64,000 bases of DNA from the NCBI GenBank assembly GCA_014058105.1, contig JACGCM010001844.1, positions 1,860,001 through 1,924,000 on the forward strand. The letters run 5' to 3'. Positions within the stretch are counted from its first letter, which is position 1; each line of letters opens with the position of its first letter. Under the pieces are notes generated by a model. The model ran no database searches and was not told the origin of the DNA. It saw nothing but the letters and a program-made list of their open reading frames with translations. Position numbers and translations under genes: made by a program. This stretch comes from Kingdonia uniflora. Taxonomy: Eukaryota; Streptophyta; Magnoliopsida; Ranunculales; Circaeasteraceae. Positions 61,927 to 64,000 of the stretch are shown one piece after another.

Positions 61927-62429
61927 GATGTAAGGTGATCCTATCATCACTACCCTCTTTTACTAAAACATTACAAAGATGAGTCCTCCCTTGGGTATAT
62001 AACTAAAAATAGGGATGACTCTAACCGTAACAAAAAAAATTCCCTCTCTCATGGGTTTCTCTCCCTCTCTCCAACAATTTTTCATCCTCTCTCTACGATT
62101 TTTTTCCTCTCTTTCCACGATTTTCCTCTTCCTTGAATTTGTTCTTTAAACTATGGCTAAGTACTTACTAGGACTCCGCTTGATATTTTCATCGTCGCCG
62201 TCATCTCTTTTTTGTCATCTTTCTTCATATCACTTTCTCTTTCTAGGCATATCTCAACTCATAATTTTAAACTTATGACAGCATCACTTATAATTAAAAT
62301 TAAACTTGAGATATAATGAATAAGTCAATTTAGGTATGCGATTGTGAGAAAGTTTGTTAAAATTCATGTTTGAATGAGTTTTTGATAAGAAATTTACGAT
62401 TTGTTTTTTAGGGTTTTTTCCATCAACGC
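61927..62429. other. No gene; CT-rich flank
   Basis: Non-coding by eye, with TCTCTCC-rich text at 62,042-62,130. Confidence 0.55.
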
Positions 62430-62840
62430 TAGGATACCTAGTATTATATATGTTATAGAAACGCTGCTAGTAGCTTTTAATAATACCCATCGACGCTAAG
62501 TTCTTAGCTTTGGAAACTCAGGAGTGTTTTTTTGTTTTAAGTTTTTTTCCCATTTTTAACCCCAACAACGCTAGGAACCTAGCGCTTTGTATACTATAGA
62601 AGCGCAAGACCAACAACTTTCAGTATTACCCATCAACACAAGGACCCTAGCATTATGTATGTTATAGAAACATAATGCGAACAACTTTCGTTATTACCCA
62701 TCAACACAAGGACCCTAGCATTATGTATGTTATAGAAACATAATGCGAACAACTTTCGTTATTACCCATCAACACAAGGACCCTAGCATTATGTATGTTA
62801 TAGAAACATAATGCGAACAACTTTCGTTATTACCCATCAA
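62430..62840. repeat. 68-bp tandem repeat: three identical copies plus diverged ones
   Basis: Copies at 62,637, 62,705 and 62,773 (to 62,840) appear identical. Each has a CATTATGT...ACATAATG inverted pair and ends TTATTACCCATCAA. Upstream, 62,430-62,636 holds diverged relatives with CGCTAGGAACCTAGCG-like text. Confidence 0.93.
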
Positions 62841-63358
62841 ATATGTTTTTAACAAATAGCGTTGGGAACTCATGGACGCTAGGTCTCTTGCGTTGAAAAC
62901 TTAACAAATATGTTTTTAACCAAAATACTTACTAAACAAAGTTTTTGTTAGGGCACTCCTCTTTAAACGTAGTGAGGTACTCATATTTTAAAGAGGATGA
63001 CTACCAGCGTAGTGAGATTAGCAAAGTAAGATTTGTTGGGGTGCTTCTCTTTTCAAAGAAGAGGACTACTAAGTGTAAGCGTAGTGAAATTAGCAAAACA
63101 GCGTAGTGAAGTTAGAACGGCCCAACGATGTACCCCTGCTTTTCGCTCGAGAAAAAGATACGGGTTTTCTATACTAAAGTAGCCTTCATTTATACCCATG
63201 GGTAATTTTTGGTTTTTATTCATTTCTACTTTGAGTTCCAGACCCACTAAAGAGCCCACCCAATAAAACCCCAATTAAATTCGGGTCGGGTTAGTAGTTT
63301 CTACTGCTCCAGTTTCTTCTGTTAAACTTGAGAGAGAGATCGAGAGAGAGATCGAGAA
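62841..63358 (+). promoter_or_regulatory. Upstream region and 5' UTR of DAD1
   Basis: No reading frame of interest. Repeated phrases GCGTAGTGAAATTAGCAAA-like occur at 63,018, 63,080 and 63,100. A GAGAGAGAGATCGAGAGAGAGATCGAG tract at about 63,330-63,357 lies just before the start codon and fits a plant 5' UTR. No clear TATA box is assigned. Confidence 0.5.
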
Positions 63359-63592
63359 ATGGTGAAGTCGACGACAACAACAACGACGACCAAGGATGCT
63401 CAAGCTCTTCTTCACTCGCTTTGCTCGGCTTACACCGCAACACCCAAGAATCTCAAGGTCTTTCTCTCTCAATTTAGATCTCATCTTCTCAAATCTAAAC
63501 CCTAATTTCACCTAATCTCTACTTGTTCTTTATTGTAATTGCAGATCATAGATCTCTATGTGATCTTCGCCATCTTCACCGCTCTCATTCAA
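63359..63592 (+). CDS. DAD1: DAD1, OST complex subunit, exons 1-2 (gene runs off the window)
   Basis: Start ATG at 63,359 begins MVKST, then a run of seven Thr, then KDAQALLHSLCSAYTATPKN. This is the N-terminus of DAD1 (defender against apoptotic death 1), a small membrane subunit of oligosaccharyltransferase that acts in N-glycosylation at the ER. Exon 1 ends after codon 33 at 63,457 with GT. Intron 1 (63,458-63,544) ends TTGCAG. Exon 2 (63,545-63,592) reads IIDLYVIFAIFTALIQ, the start of the first membrane segment, and is followed by GTAATC. The remaining exons (the VVYMA... part) lie beyond 64,000. No stop or frameshift is seen in the 49 codons, and splice sites are canonical. The Thr run is longer than I would expect for this protein. 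Confidence 0.93.
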
Positions 63593-64000
63593 GTAATCTC
63601 TCTATCAATCTGTACTTTTTGTTTGATTATTGTTGCTGAATTGAGTCTGTAGTGACACCTTTATAGATTACTAAGTAAGGAAATAGTTGTAGAAATTTTA
63701 GTTTTTTAAATAAAGAGTATCATTGAAAATGATGAAAAATACCAACTTTTAGATAGCGAACATGTGTGATCTAATTGTGTTGGCCCATCAAGAGCGATAA
63801 ACCAAAATGTTTGAACTAAAGTACGGGAAATGATCGAATAAGTTTCTGAAGCTAAAGTGATTCCCATTTATCAACTCATATTCCAAAGTGGCTGATCTAG
63901 TGGGTGAGAAATTGTGGAGTCTATTGGGAGGGATGGGCGAAGGGAGAGAATGATGGGGTGGGGGCGTTACATTTTGCTTCCCCGATGTTCGAGAACTTAA
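63593..64000 (+). other. Intron 2 of DAD1 (incomplete)
   Basis: Begins GTAATC. No further exon is recognised up to the window end, so this intron is longer than 400 bases. Confidence 0.75.

Noticed and set aside
62637..62840. Three 68-bp repeats considered as a possible CRISPR or att-site cluster
   Set aside because: No spacers and a plant nuclear context; a minisatellite explains it.

Overview
The window is nuclear DNA of a flowering plant, probably a eudicot. It contains plant LTR retrotransposons of several lineages and a plant Helitron. It also has a spliced gene with GT..AG introns at the right edge (DAD1) and a relic of a plant 12-oxophytodienoate reductase gene. The species cannot be named from the sequence. 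Almost everything left of position 63,300 is decayed mobile DNA. The only gene that still looks functional is the 5' part of DAD1 at 63,359-64,000, which runs off the window.

Layout, left to right. (1) 1-~2,460: 3' part of a Ty3/gypsy element with an internal deletion and a TTCGAA-rich 3' LTR. (2) 3,705-9,311: near-full-length Ty3/gypsy chromovirus on the + strand, with 388-bp LTRs and target-site duplication (TSD) CTTAG. (3) 10,283-14,941: decayed Ty1/copia element on the - strand with ~190-bp LTRs. (4) ~15,470-15,929: possible CACTA-type terminal sequence. (5) ~16,380-21,740: degraded Helitron with Rep and PIF1-like helicase. (6) ~22,260-31,715: two Tat-like Ty3/gypsy copies head to head. 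The left one (- strand) has lost gag-pol. The right one (+ strand) keeps gag, protease, RT, two RNase H domains and integrase, with broken catalytic residues. (7) 32,744-33,808: OPR pseudogene. (8) 34,161-36,450: LTR, primer site and gag of another Ty3/gypsy element, cut off by the next block.

(9) 36,451-55,141: the most striking feature, an 18.7-kb tandem array. It consists of about 2.2-kb LTRs alternating with about 1.5-kb non-coding internal segments (five LTRs, five internals and a partial sixth LTR), all on the - strand. Neighbouring units share LTRs, as expected from unequal recombination of a non-autonomous LTR element.

(10) 55,854-60,709: non-autonomous LTR element on the - strand with 514-bp LTRs, TSD GACGG and an internal 120-bp tandem repeat. 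(11) 61,177-61,921: solo LTR with TSD GAAAC. (12) 62,637-62,840: three identical 68-bp tandem copies. (13) 63,359 onward: DAD1.

No cooperating set of genes is present. The window records nested insertion, LTR-LTR recombination, deletion at short direct repeats and C-to-T type decay beside one conserved housekeeping gene. I found no tRNA, rRNA or CRISPR array, and no novel coding system that I can defend. The unusual structures are the shared-LTR array and the inverted Tat pair.
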